Assembly: GCF_024166365.1 (NCBI RefSeq)
Contig: NC_064839.1
Location: 33,244,378-33,308,377 of the forward strand
Direction: 5' to 3'
Length of the DNA: 64,000 nt
Origin: Elephas maximus indicus
Taxonomy: Eukaryota; Chordata; Mammalia; Proboscidea; Elephantidae
A program made the translations under genes and the position numbers. The notes under the pieces are model-generated. The model saw nothing but the letters and a program-made list of their open reading frames with translations. It was not told the origin of the DNA and ran no database searches. Numbering within the stretch: the stretch's first letter is position 1; each line of letters starts with the position of its first letter. Positions 13,278 through 27,400 of the stretch are shown one piece after another.

Positions 13278-13779
13278 CCTGAAGGACCAGGCGCTACTTA
13301 AATGCATGGATTCGGCCCCCACAGGCGATTCACCAGCAGCAGGTGGGACCCAGCAACTCCCCATTTAACATGCCCTGCCCCCTCAGGTGATTTTTGAACA
13401 CGTGGTCCCCCATGATTTGTGAAAGGACCTTATCAGTGGATCCCAATCCTTTCACACATCAGAATCGCCTAGGAGCTTTCAAAACATGCAGGTACCCGGG
13501 GAATCTAAGATTCAGTTACGGTCAAGAAATGCCTGGCTCCAGACGTCTGACTAAATGGCAAGTGACAATTACTTTTTCCCGCCAGCTCTTTTGGACACTG
13601 GGGTCTGGGTCTGCTGCCTCTCAGGAAGGCCTATTCATCAAAGCTCAACAGATCACTTCACGGGGGTCACTTATGAAGGGAACAGCTGGGCGGCCCTGCA
13701 TCTTTGCCCCTGTGAGGACAGAGCTGGGCCAGATGGCCAACGACAGACCACCTTCCACAGGAAGCAACTGACAAGGTGA

Positions 13780-14450
13780 ACCCGGGCCAGTGCCGGGCTG
13801 GGTCAGGAACCAAACTTGCAGGAAGCTGAGACCGCAGTCTTTACCCTCAAATCGAAGCGCACAGGACTCCTTTCCTTTCTCCCTTGCTGCTCACCCACCT
13901 CGACGCCTGACTTCGTTTCCCGCAAAGCCAGCCGGGCTACCTCCGCTGGGCGGAACTTCCGGTGGCTCGCTCCACCCGCCCCCTACGCGGAACCTGTCAG
14001 GGGGTTGCTCCTCTAACATTCCAAAGAACACGGAGGTAGAAAGTGTGTGGATACAGAGTTTTTATGTGGAAAAAACTAAAAATCTGAAGGGTAAAATCCC
14101 CTAATCCCACCGCCCCCGGATTTTAGGGCTTCCATTCCAGAATTCAAAGGGGTTGGGAGAACAGCATCCGGGTCAAAGGTCGCGCGTGCGTTTTTCTTTC
14201 TCAACTTTCCTTCTTCGTTGGATCGTGTTGCTGGCGCTAGCTCTCCTTGCGTTGGACATGTCATTGAAGGGCACCTCAACCCCAACACGCATCCAGGCCC
14301 CCACCTCATCTGGCAGCCTCAGGAATTCAGCCCAGACGTACTTCACTCCTAGACCAAAGGTCTCAAGTAGAGCCAAAGCCCAGCCACTCTTTATGGTCCT
14401 GCCCCTTCCACCACATAGTTCAATAAAATCCATCCCACTGGACACTCGGG
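13780..14450 (-). promoter_or_regulatory. CpG-rich patch, candidate promoter of the next minus-strand gene (TERB1 by synteny)
   Basis: Seen: local GC and CpG enrichment, an ETS-type acttccgg at about 13958 and a 'ggtcgcgcgtgcg' element at about 14177. The patch is roughly 1 kb past the NAE1 poly(A) site. Known: in human the TERB1 start lies just beyond the NAE1 3' end on the same strand. Inference: this is that promoter. I could not identify any TERB1 coding exon, and two minus-strand open frames (14445-14173 and 14309-14076) match nothing I recognise. Confidence 0.35.
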
Positions 14451-15204
14451 AGATGGAAGTGAGATACTGTTAGGGGGCAGTGCCTGCTGAAAGAATAGCC
14501 AAGGAACGGTTCAGCCTGTTAAGGTCCAAGAACACCAAATCCCTGTGAAGCACCCTCTTGGCATGTCTAACAGAGGTCCTAACTTGGGAGACACAAGCTT
14601 CACAGACCGACGCAGCCAGTTTACGGGCGTTAAGGTGCTGAGAGCCACGTGACACAATCCTCAGCCATAGATGAATCAAAAACAACCCCCAACCCCTCCG
14701 AGATTTTCATGCAGTTTGTTTCTAATTCCATCTGGTTTTGGGTTTTTGCCTTCTGATATGTTGATGAATGCTATCAGTCCAATGTGATTGCTCTTTTAAA
14801 TGAAATTTAAGGTTTTATGTACTATGGATGGAAAGACCCCATAAAATTTCAAAGAGGTAGGTGGTAAAACCTAAGTAAAAATAATGGCACATAAAGGGGG
14901 ACTATCTTGTATTCTGATAAAGCTGCATATCCTGAATATTCATCTTGTTTAATTCTGCTATTTGTTTTAACAAATAACGCCCATAGCTAAAATTTACACA
15001 TGGCTGAAGTTCATTATTTAATATTGTAAGAAAAAAATACTGTAAGCTATTTCTAATGAAACTCAAAAGATTTCTGTGATAAGTCACTTTGAAAGAGCAA
15101 GTCAGTATTAATGAATTCAATTAGACATGGGTAGTTTTTATTTTCTGGGAAAGTGATGGCTTCTCTTCCCCTGTCTCCCTCTACGCCCTCAAAGAGCAAG
15201 ACTA

Positions 15205-15333
15205 CATTACAAATGAGAAAAATGTTTATTAACAAAACAATTTAACAGCTCTCCCTTAGAATTTTACAGACTAGAAGACAGCCTAAAAGCAATTACAATT
15301 TCAATTGTTAACACGCTACATAGGGTGCTTATT
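15205..15333 (-). promoter_or_regulatory. NAE1: NAE1 3' UTR and poly(A) signal
   Basis: AATAAA on the minus strand lies at 15230-15225, about 105 bases past the stop. Cleavage is inferred 10-25 bases further on, which gives a short 3' UTR. Confidence 0.7.
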
Positions 15334-15443
15334 CTACAACTGGAAAGTTGCTGACGTTTGTGACATACCACTATAAATGTAAGTGTTATTAAAAATTACA
15401 AATTGTTTGGTGATTATTTTGATAACCTCTTGAGCAGCAGCTC
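15334..15443 (-). CDS. NAE1: NAE1 coding exon 20 (residues 499-534 and stop)
   Basis: 110 coding nt encode [20 protein letters not shown] then [16 protein letters not shown] and TAG (15336-15334). Acceptor AG is at 15445-15444. The exon runs on into the 3' UTR. Confidence 0.96.
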
Positions 15444-18400
15444 CTGCAAGGAAAAAGGAAAAAAGCAAATCTTTGAAAATAGTAAATTTCAAGTGTTGTA
15501 TAAAGACTCAATCTTAAAAAGAAAACCTTTTCCTTTCCAAATGAAAGGTAATCCAAAGCAGACATGACTTATTGAGACATATCAAAATGAAGGACTAGGG
15601 GGAAATAAGGATTATCACTTAAGGAGTACTGAGTTTCTATTAAGGGTGATGAAAACAAATATGGAAATGAATAGTAATCATGGTTAGACAATATGGTGAA
15701 TGTAATGTCACTGAATTGTACACCTAAAAATGGCAAATGTTTTGTTATATATATATAACCATAATTTAAAATAAAAATGAAAAACTACAACTTTTTATAA
15801 CTATTTTTTAAAAAGAAACAAAACTTTGTTCTATATATTCACACAATGGAAAATTACACCACAGTTAAAAAGAATGGAGTTCTTAATTATGGTGATAGAG
15901 AAAGATTGGCAAGCTATATTAAGTGAACAAAGTGCAAAACTGTGATATGGTTTGGTAACACTTTTTTCTCAAAGGACACCCTTCCGTAGCATTTGAATTT
16001 TGCCTTGTGCCTATTTTACTTTTATAATAGAAAGGGGGTAATAGTATTCTAAGGAGCCCAGCTGGTGCAGTGGCTAAGCACTCAGCTGCTAACCAGAAAG
16101 ACCTGGTGATCTGCTCCTGTAAAGATTACAGCCTAGAAAACCCTATGGGCGGGGCTGTTCCACTCTGTCTCAAAGGCACCAAACAACAAAGGTATTCTAA
16201 AAACATTTGCAATTATGAAAAGATTTGTATCTAAATACTGACAGGCTGCTGTAACTACTCAAAAGAAAAAAAACTATCAATAAAAAAAGGCTCATCTTTT
16301 ATAACCGGAAGCTTTGAGCCTCTACTATGTACCAGATACTGTTCTAGTTCCCTAAAATAGTAGATTCTAGGCACTAGTTTTAGTTCCCTACAATAGGGAA
16401 CAAAATCCCAGCCCTCATGGACCTTACTTTTTAGTAGTGAGAGACATAATTTAAAAGCATATGAAATACGTAACATGTCAAATGACAGTAAGTGCTAGGG
16501 AGAAAAAGCAGGGAAGAGGGAGAACAAAAGTACAAGAGGAGGGACTCAATTTTAAATAGGGGACTCGGGGATGACCTTATAGGAAAGATAACATTTGAGC
16601 AAAGACCTGGATGAAGTAAGGAGATATAATGGCATATGCATAATGATTATAGAACATACAAAACCAAAACATTTCAATTTTTTTTTTTCTCTGCTACAGG
16701 TAAGTTAAAAGGAGCCCTGCTGGCACAGTGGTTAAGCATTCGGCTGCTAACCAAAAGGTCAGCGGTTCAAACTCACCAGCTACTCCATGGGAGAAAGATG
16801 TGGCAGAGTGCTTCAGCAAAGATTCCCAAACCCACTGTGGTGAAGTCGATTCTGACTCATAGTGACCGTATAGGACAGAGCAGAACTACCCCATAGGGTT
16901 TCCAAGGCTGTAAATCTTTACAGAAGCAGGCTGCCCATCTTTCTCCCACAGAGTGGCTGGTGGAGTCAATTCTGATTCATAGTGACTCTATACGACAGAG
17001 TAGAACTGCCCCATAGGGTTTCCATGGAGCACCTGGTGGATCTGAACTGCCGACATTTTCATTATCAGCCATAGATCTCAACCACTACACCACCAGAGTT
17101 CCCCCATAAAGATTACAGCCTTGGAAACCCTATGGAGCAGTTCTACTCTGTCCTATAGGGTTGCTGTGGGTCGGAATCAACTCGACAGCAATGGGTTTTG
17201 GTTTGGACAGGCAGGTTAATCGGCCGTTCAACCTCTCTAGTTGTGTTTATTCTTAGCATCTGAACTGAATCTGAATAAATACCAATTTTCTTTTTCTGTG
17301 ACTTGGAAGGTTATTTTGCTATTTTGGCATAAGAAACTCGGTTTTAGTTTAAATTATCCAGAATCAGGTTTTGAGTTTGCTTAGACTATAGTTTTGTTAA
17401 GTTTGTATCATTCATTTATATTTTAAACACTGAATATTAATCAAACCTGGCCTGCCTTCAAAATATTAATAATCTCAGAGGAAAATATTATCAGCATATA
17501 ACTCAGACTACAGGAGGTCATAGGTGGAAGAGTATTTTTTTTTCTTTCTTGAGGGAAGTCGGGTGAAGGAAGGAAATAAAGGGAGTTTATAAAAGAGATA
17601 AGTAACTTTTGTAATTGGGTCTTGAAGAACAAATAGGTTTCAGATGTGGAGAAAATAGGAAGATTTAGGACAAATGGGTCCAGAGGAGCAAAGATACAGA
17701 AGCAGGAAATCAAAGGACATGTCTGGGGGGAAAGTAAGTAATGTGATAAAACTGAGGCCAGAAAAACTGGGTGGAACCAGAACACAGAGATTCTTTAATG
17801 TCAAGCTAAGGTCCCTGTGTCTGTGTCTGTGTGTGTGTATTGGCAGAGTAGGGGGTTAGTTAAGTGAGGGATATAATCAGAGTTCTGCTTTAAAAAGATC
17901 AATGACTCTTCATGACTTTAAGATGGACCTTAAGATGGGAGAGATGGAAGGCAGGGAGACCAGTACGGAAGCTACTCAAATAATCTAAGCTTTACATCAT
18001 GTTTCACTAACATCCCTAACTAAAATAGCTAATAAAACAAAAATTTATGTTAAATTAGTAACTGTGCTATATAGAAACAGATGACATAGTCTTTTCTTCT
18101 ATTGAACTCACCCCCCAAGAATGCAGCAATGGTATGTGGCTCAGCAGCTCCGTATCGGCAACTATAGGAAAAAATTGAGACGTGAATTTAGATTAGTCTT
18201 ACAACAGGAAGGGAATTCTCTCTTACATGCCCTAGTAAGTACTCACAATTCATGAACATAGTCATCTTTCACTATTACAGATAATCCATATTCCTGAAGG
18301 AACCCAGTGAGACAAGACTTCAACTTTCCTATATCTTCTTCAACTTGATAGTTAGATACCCCTAAAACAAACAAAAAGTATATATATAATAAATCTTCAT

Positions 18401-21400
18401 TAAAATATATATGTAATTCAAAATTAATGGCTACCTCCTTTAATCCACTTTCAGGTATTCTAGTCAAAACAGTAAGTTGTGAAAATGAAGTAAGGGTAAA
18501 CATAATGGAAAGTAAGACCAACAGTTACACTGGAAAACTGTAACAATCAAAGAGAACAAATGAAACACTAAAAATTCTAGTTCAATAAATTTGTTTTGTT
18601 CATAGCTCCATACCAGTGTCTGAAACAGTACCTGGCACATAGTTGGTGCTCAATAATTATTTGATAGAAGAACTGAATACATGAGAAAGCAATGTCCTTT
18701 TTCATACCTTTTATAAAAACTGTCTTTACTATCCATTTCTTTTTGTTGTTGTTCTTGCTGAGAATATATATAGCAAAACATACCAACAGATTCGACATGT
18801 ACAATTTAGTAACAGTAATTACATCCTTCAAGTTGTACAACCATTCTCACCCTCCTTTTGAGTTGTTCCCCCCATTAACATAAACTCACTGCCCCTGAAG
18901 TTGCAATCTAATCTTTCAAGTTGCTGTTGTCAATTTGATCCCTTATAGATAGCTCTTAAAAGAGCATAATGCTCAAAACTTTTTTTTTATTGCGTTTCAA
19001 GTGGAAGTTTACACTTCAAGTCAGTTTCTCATACAGAAACTTGCACACACATTATTATTTGACCCTAGTTGCTCTCCCTATAATGTGACAGCACACTCCT
19101 CCTCTCCACCCTGTATTTCCCATGTCCATTCAACCAGCTCCTGTCCCCCTCCGCCATCTCATCTCACCTCCAGACAAGAGCGGCCCACATAGCCTTGTGT
19201 CTATTTGAGCTAAGAAGCGCACTCCTCACCAGTATCATTTTATATTGTGTGGTCTAGTTTAATCTTTGAAGAGTTGGCTTTGGGAATGGTTTTAGTTCTG
19301 GGCTAACGGAGAGTCCGGGAGCCATGTCCTCTGGGGTCCCTCCAGTCTCAGTCAGACCATTAAGTCTGGCCTTTCTACTAGAATTTGAGTTCTGCACCCC
19401 ACTATTCTCCTGGCTCGATCAGGTATTCTCTGTTGTGCTCCCTGTCAGGGCAGTCACTGGTGGTAGCTGGGCACCATCTAGTTATTCTGGTCTCAGGCTG
19501 ATGGAGTCTCTGGTTTATGTGGCCCCTTCTGTCTCTTGGGTTCATATTTTCCTTTTGTCTTTGGTGTTCATTCTCCTTTGCTCCAGGTAGGTTGAGACTA
19601 ATTGATGCATTTTAGATGGCTGCTTGCTAGCTTTTAAAACCCCAGACATCACTCATCAAAGTGGGATGCAAAACGTTTTCTTAATAAACTTTGTTAGGCC
19701 AATTGACCTAGCTGTCCCCTGAAACCATGGTCCCCAGACCCCTACGCCTGCTACTCTGTCCCTCGAAGTGTTTGGTTGTATTCAGGAAACTTCTTAGCTT
19801 TTGGTTTGGTCCAGTTGTGCTGACTTCCCCTGTATTGTATGTCGACCTTCCCTTCACCTAAAATAATTCTTGTCTACTATCTATCTAGTGAACACCCTTT
19901 CCCTCCCTCTCCACTCTGGTAACCATTAAAGAATGTTTTCTTCTGAGTTTAAACCTTTCTTGAGTTCTTATGATAGTGGTTTCATACAATATTTGTCCTT
20001 TTGTGACTAATTTCACTCAGCATAATCCCTTCCAGATTCATCCATGTTATGAGATGTTTCATGGATTCATCATTGTTCTTTATCATTGTATAGTATTCCA
20101 GTGTGAAAATAAACAGTAATTTGTTTATCCATTCATCCATTGATGGGCACTTTCGTTGTTTGCATCTTTTTGCTATTGTAAACAGTGAAGACTTTTTTTT
20201 TTTTTTAATACATTAAACTACTGCTTGGTTTTAAGAGGAAACGCTGGTGGCATAGTGGTTAAGTGCTACGGCTGCTAACCAAAGGGTCAGCAGTTCTAAT
20301 CCACCAGGAGATCCTTGGAAAGTCTATGGGGCAGTCCTACTCTGTCCTATAGGGTCGCTATGAGTCGCAGTTGACTTGATGGCACTGGGTTTGGTTTTTT
20401 TTTTTTGGTTTTGGTTTAAAAAGACGTCAAGGGATATTTTCGGTTTAAGGTTTAAAGATTATCTCAGGACGATAGTTTCAGGGGTTCATCTAGCCACCCT
20501 CCATGGCTCCAAGAAGTCTGGAGTCCATGAGAATTTTAAATTCTGTTCTGCATTTTCCCCCTTTTGATCAGGCTTCTTCTAGGGAATCTTTGATCAAATA
20601 TTCAGTAACGGTAGCAGGGTACCGTCCAGTTCTTCTGATCTCATGGTGAAGGAGGCAGTTGTTCATGGAGGCAATTAGCCACATTTACTATCCATTCCCA
20701 GGAGATTAAATGATACTGAGGACATTTACTGAGCACTAATAGGTGCTGGATACTGTTTGAAGCGCCGTGTGTGTGTGTGTGTGAAGTAGGTACCATGATT
20801 AATCTCATTTTACAGATGAGAAAACTGAAGCACAGACAGATTAAGTTACTTGCCTCAGTTACTTGGTTATTAAATAGCATAACTGGAATATAAGCCTAGG
20901 CAGTTTGCTCCAGAACAAATGGTTTTAATGATTGAACTATAATGTCTCCAAAGGTAGGCTATTATTATTACTACTGAAGAAAAAAAATATAACATTCAGA
21001 TATTTTACAAACATTAATATTTTTAAATTCCTCTTGTTTAAACACTATGATTACTACTCTTCTTCATCACAGTAACACTTACCCTTTATTGAGTACTTAA
21101 AAGGTGTTAGGCAGTATACTAAGTGATTTTCATACATCACACATTTACCCCCTACAATCCAGTGGAGTAGATACTATTATCACCATTCCATAAAGAGGGA
21201 ACTACGACTTGGAGGGAAATAATGACTTATTCAAGGTCCCAGAGATAGTAAAGTGATAGAGCTTAGATCTGAACCCAGGTCTATCTCCAAAGCCTGTGCT
21301 CTATATGGTAGCTAGTCCGCCAAGATAGCTCCCGAGTGAACCCTCCATCCCAGTACTCATGCCCTCATGGGGTCCATTCCCACTCTTAGTCTGAGCTGGT

Positions 21401-24400
21401 CCTATGAAACCAAAATAAAACACAGCAGAAGTGATGCTGTGCGACCTCTAAGGCTAGGTCAAAAGAAGTCTACCTGCTACCTGGATCTTTTGGAAAATTA
21501 ACTTTGGGGGAAGCCAGCCATCATATAAGAAGCCTGCCCTGAGACTATCATACTAAAAAGAAGCCCAAGTTAGCCATATGGAGAGAGATACCTGACCAGG
21601 CCCCAGCTGTTCCAGCTATCCTGACTAAGGTGCCAGACATGAGTGAAAATGTCTTTTTAGATGCCTAACTTAATCAAACCTTCAGAATGACTCCAGCCCC
21701 AGGTACCATGCAACCACATCAGACCTATCACCATTTTTCCACACACATACATACAGAGTGAAGAATTGCCTAGCTGAATCCAGCCAATCCACAAAACTAT
21801 GTGAAATAATACACTGTTGTTTTAAACCAGTAAGTTCTGGGGTGGAATGTTAAATAATAACAGGAATAAAAAATTCTGATCAACACAAATATAGCAGTAC
21901 AAACTTGGCATTTACACCTACTCCTTACTTTTCAACTATCTTGTTATCTGACATTTTGCATTTACAATAGTAAAAAAAAACCTACTATCCAACTGCTTTT
22001 TGCATTAACGATGTACATCTGGCAGTAAGGAACGCAAGGTGTTAGACAAGAGTAACACTGTGATGGTTAAGGCTATGTGTCAACTTGGTTGGACCATCAC
22101 TCTCAATGGTTTGGCAATTATTGTAATGAGGTAATGTGGCATTTATGTAATGATGTAGTCATCTTCCAGTTTGCGATGTGATGTGGTCATCCTCCATTTT
22201 TACATAATGCCAATTTTTGCACATGAGTTGGTGTTTGGAACCTAACCATGTTGATAAGTGAGGAGTGAGTGTATTCCTTTTCTTCTTCTGGTAAGCTTGC
22301 TTATTAAGCTCTGGGGGCATATACTACATTAGTTGGGGCAACAGGTTTTATGATATGCATAGATTGTGTTGTTGCTATTGTTAGGTGCCTTCGATTCTGA
22401 CTCATAGTGACCTATGCACTACAGAATGAAACACTGCCCAGGGCTGCGCCATCCTCACAATTGTTGTTATGCTTGAGGCCATTGTTAAAACCACTGTCAA
22501 TCTATCTTGTTGAGGGTCTTCCTCTTTGTCACTGACCCTCTACCAAGCATGATGTCCTTCTCCATGGACTGATCCCTTCTAATAACGTGTCCAAAGTTTT
22601 TAAGACATAGTCTCGCCATCCTTGCTTCTAAGGAGCATTCTGGTTGTACTTCTTCCAAGACAGATTTCTTTGTTCTTTTGGCAGCCCTTTGTATATTCGA
22701 TATTCTTTGCCAACACCACAATTCAAAAGCATCAATTCTTCTTTGATCTTCCTTATTCGTTGTCCAGCTTTCACATGCATATGAGGCGATGGAAAACACC
22801 ATGGCTTGGGTCAGACACACCTTAGTCCTCAAGGTGACATCTTTGCTTTTCAACACTTTAAAGAGGTATTTTGCAGCCGATTTGACCAATGCAATGTGTC
22901 TTTTATTTCCTGACTACCGTTTCCATGGGTGTTGATTCTGGATCCAAGTAAAATGAAATCCTTGACAACCTCAATCTTTTCTCCGTTCATCATGATGTTG
23001 CTTATTGGTCCAGTTGTGAGGATTTTTGTTTTCTTTATGTTGAGATGCAATCCATACCGAAGGCTGTGGTCTCTGATCTTCATCAGTAAATGCTTCAAGT
23101 CCTCGTCACTTTCAGCAAGCAAGGCTGTGTTATCTGCATAATGCAGGTTGTTAATGAGTCTTCCTCCAATCCTGATGCCCCATTCTTCTTCATATAGTCC
23201 AGCTTCTCAGATTATTTACTCGGCATACAGATTGAATAAAACTAAAAAACCAAACCCAGTGCCGTCAAGTCAATTCCGACTCATAGCGACCCTATAGGAC
23301 AGAGTGGAACTGCCCCATAGTTTCCAAGGAGCACCTGGAGGATTCGAACTGCCGACCCTTTGGTTAGCAGCCATAACACTTAACCACTATGCCACAAGGG
23401 TTTCCACAGATTGAATAGGTATGGTGAAAGGATACAACCCTGATGCATACCTTTCCTGATTTTAAACCACACAATATCCCCTTGTTTGGTTCGAACGATT
23501 ACCTCTTCATCCACGTACAGATTTCTCATGAGCACAATTAAGTGTTCTGGAATTTCCATTCTCTCCAATGTTATCCATAATTTGTTATGATACACACAGT
23601 CGAATGCCTCTGCATAGTCAATAAAACACAGGTAAACATCTCTCTGGTATTCTCTGCTTTCAGCAGGATCCATCTGACATTAGCAATGATATCCCTGGTT
23701 CCATATCCTCTTCTAAACCCAGCTTGAAGTTCTGGCAGTTCCCTGTCAATACACTGCTGCAGCTGCTTTTGAATGATCTTCAGCTAAATTTTGCTTACAT
23801 GTGATATTAATGGTATTGTTTGATAACTTCCACATTTGGTTGGACCACCTTTCTTGGGAATAGGCATAAATATGGATCTCTTCCAGTCAGTTGGCCAGGT
23901 AGCTGTCTTCCAAATTTCTTGGCATAGACAAGTACTTCCAGTGCTATATCCAACTGCTAAAACATCTCAATTGGTATTCTGTCAATTCCCAGAGCCTTGT
24001 TTTTCACCAAGGCCTTCAGCACAGTAATAATTCTGCACAATTAAAAATACTGTCAAGAATAAAAATATTCTAGGCAACTACAGATTTCTGAGATTATGCC
24101 AGTTCCCCAATTCCTACATTTGCAGGTAACAAAAAATAGATACTGAGCAATGAAATCCCTACACCTTCAGGGTTCTGAGTTCAGAAGTCAATGGCATACT
24201 TCTTGTGGCTTTCCTAATCCACTAAATTAAACTCAGTGTGAGTCTTAAAAGTAAACTATAGAAACTAACAGGAAAAAAAGATTTCTTGTATAAACATTTA
24301 ACCAACGCTCCCCTATAACAGTTCAGAATCAAATTCTATTTACAAATATTTACACGTAAAAAACAAATGGCTAGAAAAGGACGGTGCGAATGGTTGCACA

Positions 24401-27400
24401 ACTTGAAGAATGTAATCAATGTCACTGAACTGTACATGTACAAACTGTTGCATTGGTGTGTGTTTTGCTGTGTATATTCTCAACAACAAAATTAATAAAA
24501 TTTTAAAAAAGAACAAAAACAAATGGCAGAATAAATGTTTTTCAAAGGAAACAACAAAATAAAAACAAATGGCAGTGCCTCTTTGGGATGAACTAGGTGT
24601 AAAGTTTATGCGATTCAAATGCCACCATTATAAACACCCTGAAACTATTTTAAGATTCAATTCAATTCAAGTGACCATTCACGGTTTTATTATACTTGGT
24701 AATTCAACTGCTACTCTTACCTGGATATCTACCATGTTGCTTATGAAATCTATCAACAGCCCGTAACATTAAGTACAATACTATCTCGCTATCTGGATTG
24801 TCCATGCTGGAAACTGAAAGAAAAAAAAAATCCAGTATAATTTGGGCAATTTACAACATATGAACAATGAAGGTTTCAATTTACTATATATTCTAGTTTA
24901 AGAATACAAAACCATTTTACCACAAAATTTAAAATTTTGTACCAGTAAATAACAGTAAAATAAAGGAGAGATACATTAAAATGAAACCGTGTATTATTAA
25001 GCCATATTCACATAATATCTGCTAAAGTAGTGACATGCTGACTTTAAGTCTTCTACATATCATACAACCAACTCTGTGATTTTATAGGATTTTTTTTTTT
25101 AATTTTTATTGAGCTTCAAGTGAACTTTTACAAATCAAGTCAGTCTGTCACATATAAGTTTATATACACCTTACTCCATACTCCCACTTGCTCTCCTCCT
25201 AATGAGTCAGCCCTTCCAGTCTCTCCTTTCGTGACAATTTTGCCAGCTTCTAACGCTCTCTACCCTCCCATCCCCCCTCCAGACAGGAGATGCCAACACA
25301 GTCTCAAGTGTCCACCTGATACAAATAGCTCACTCTTCATCAGCATCTCTCTCCTACCCACTGTCCATTCCCTTCCATGTCTGATGAGTTGTCTTCGGGA
25401 ATGGTTCCTGTCCTGGGCCAAAAGAAGGTTTGGGGACCGTGACCACCGGGATTCCTCTAGTCTCAGTCAGACCATTAAGTCTGGTCTTTTTATGAGAATT
25501 TGGGGTCTGCATCCCACTGATCTCCTGCTCCCTCAGGGGTTCTCTGTTGTGCTCCCTGTCAGGGCAGTCATCGGTTGTGGCCGGGCAACTAGTTCTTCTG
25601 GTCTCAGGATGATGTAAGTCTCTGGTTCATGTGGCCCTTTCTGTCTCTTGGGCTCATAGTTATCGTGTGACCTTGGTATTCTTCATTCTCCTTTGATCCA
25701 GGTGGGTTGAGACCAATTGATGCATCTTAGATGGCCGCTTGTTAGCATTTAAGACCCCAGATGCCTCATTTCAAAGTGGGATGCAGAATGTTTTCATAAT
25801 AGAATTATTTTGCCAATTGACTTAGAAGTCCCCTTAAACCATGGTCCCCAAACCCCCACCCTTGCTCCGCTGACCTTGGAAGCATTCAGTTTATCCCGGA
25901 AACTTCTTTGCTTTTGGTCCAGTCCAGTTGAGCTGACCTTGCATGTATTGAGTATCGTCCTTCCCTTCACCTAAAGCAGTTCTTAGCTACTAACTAATCA
26001 GTAAAAAACCCTCTCCCACCCTCCCTCCCTCCCCCCTCATAGCCACAAAAGTATGTGTTCTTCTCAGTTTATACTATTTCTCAAGATCTTATAATAGTGG
26101 TCTTATACAATATTTGTCCTTTTGCCTGACTAATTTCACTCAGCATAATGCCTTCCAGGTTCCTCCATGTTACGAAATGTTTCACAGATTCGTCACTGTT
26201 CTTTATCGATGCGTAGTATTCCATTGTGTGAATATACCACAATTTATTTAACCATTCATCCATTGATGGACACCCTGGTTGCTTCCAGCTTTTTGCTATT
26301 GTAAACAGAGCTGCAATAAACATGGGTGTGCATATATCTGTTCGTGTGAAGGCTCTTATTTCTCTAGGGTATATTCCGAGGAGTGGGATTTCCGGGTTGT
26401 ATGGTAGTTCTATTTCTAACTGTTTAAGATAATGCCAGATAGATTTCCAAAGTGGTTGTACCATTTTACATTCCCACCAGCAGTGTATGATAGTTCCAAT
26501 CTCTCCGCAGCCTCTCCAACATTTATTATTTTGTGTTTTTTGGATTAATACCAGCCTTGTTGGAGTGAGATGGAACCTCATCGTAGTTTTAATTTGCATT
26601 TCTCTATTTTTTTTTTTTAATGGCTAATGATCGAGAGCATTTTCTCATGTATCTGTTAGCTGCCTGAGTATCTTCTTTAGTGAAGTGTGTGTTCATATCC
26701 TTTGCCCACTTCTTGATTGGGTTGTTTGTCTTTTTGTGGTTGAGTTTTGACAGCATCATATAGATTTTAGAGATCAGGCGCTGGTCGGAGATGTCATAGT
26801 TGAAAATTCTTTCCCAGTCTGTAGGTCGTCTTTTTACTCTTCTGGTGAAGTCTTTAGATGAGCATAGGTGTTTGATTTTTAGGAGCTCCCAGTTATCTGG
26901 TTTCTCTTCGTCATTTTTGGTAATGTTTTATATTCTGTTTATGCCTTGTATTAGGGCTCCTAACGTTGTCCCTATTTTTTCTTCCATGATCTTTATCGTT
27001 TTAGTCTTTGTGTTTAGGTCTTTGATCCACTTGGAGTTAGTTTTTGTGCATGGCGTGAGGTATGGGTCCTGTTTCATTTTTTTGCAAATGGATATCCAGT
27101 TATGCCAGCACCATTTGTTAAAAAGACTTATCTTTTCCCCAATTAACTGACACTGGGCCTTTGTCAAATATCAGCTGCTCATATATGGATGGATTTATAT
27201 CTGGGTTCTCAATTCTGTTCCATTGGTCTATGTGCCTGTTGTTTTACCAGTACCAGGCTGTTTTGACTACTGTGGCTGTATAATAGGTTCTGAAATCAGG
27301 TAGAGTGAGGCCTCCCACTTTCTTCTTCTTTTTCAGTAATGCTTTACTTATCTGAGGCTTCTTTCCCTTCCATATGAAGTTGGTGATTTGTTTCTCCATC

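Noticed and set aside
16711..17206. tRNA genes suggested by A-box and B-box motifs in many places
   Set aside because: All matches are heads of AfroSINEs. No cloverleaf-competent independent tRNA was seen.
25120..25617. 165-codon plus-strand open frame
   Set aside because: Antisense of the L1 3' UTR, with an almost identical frame at 11870-11376.
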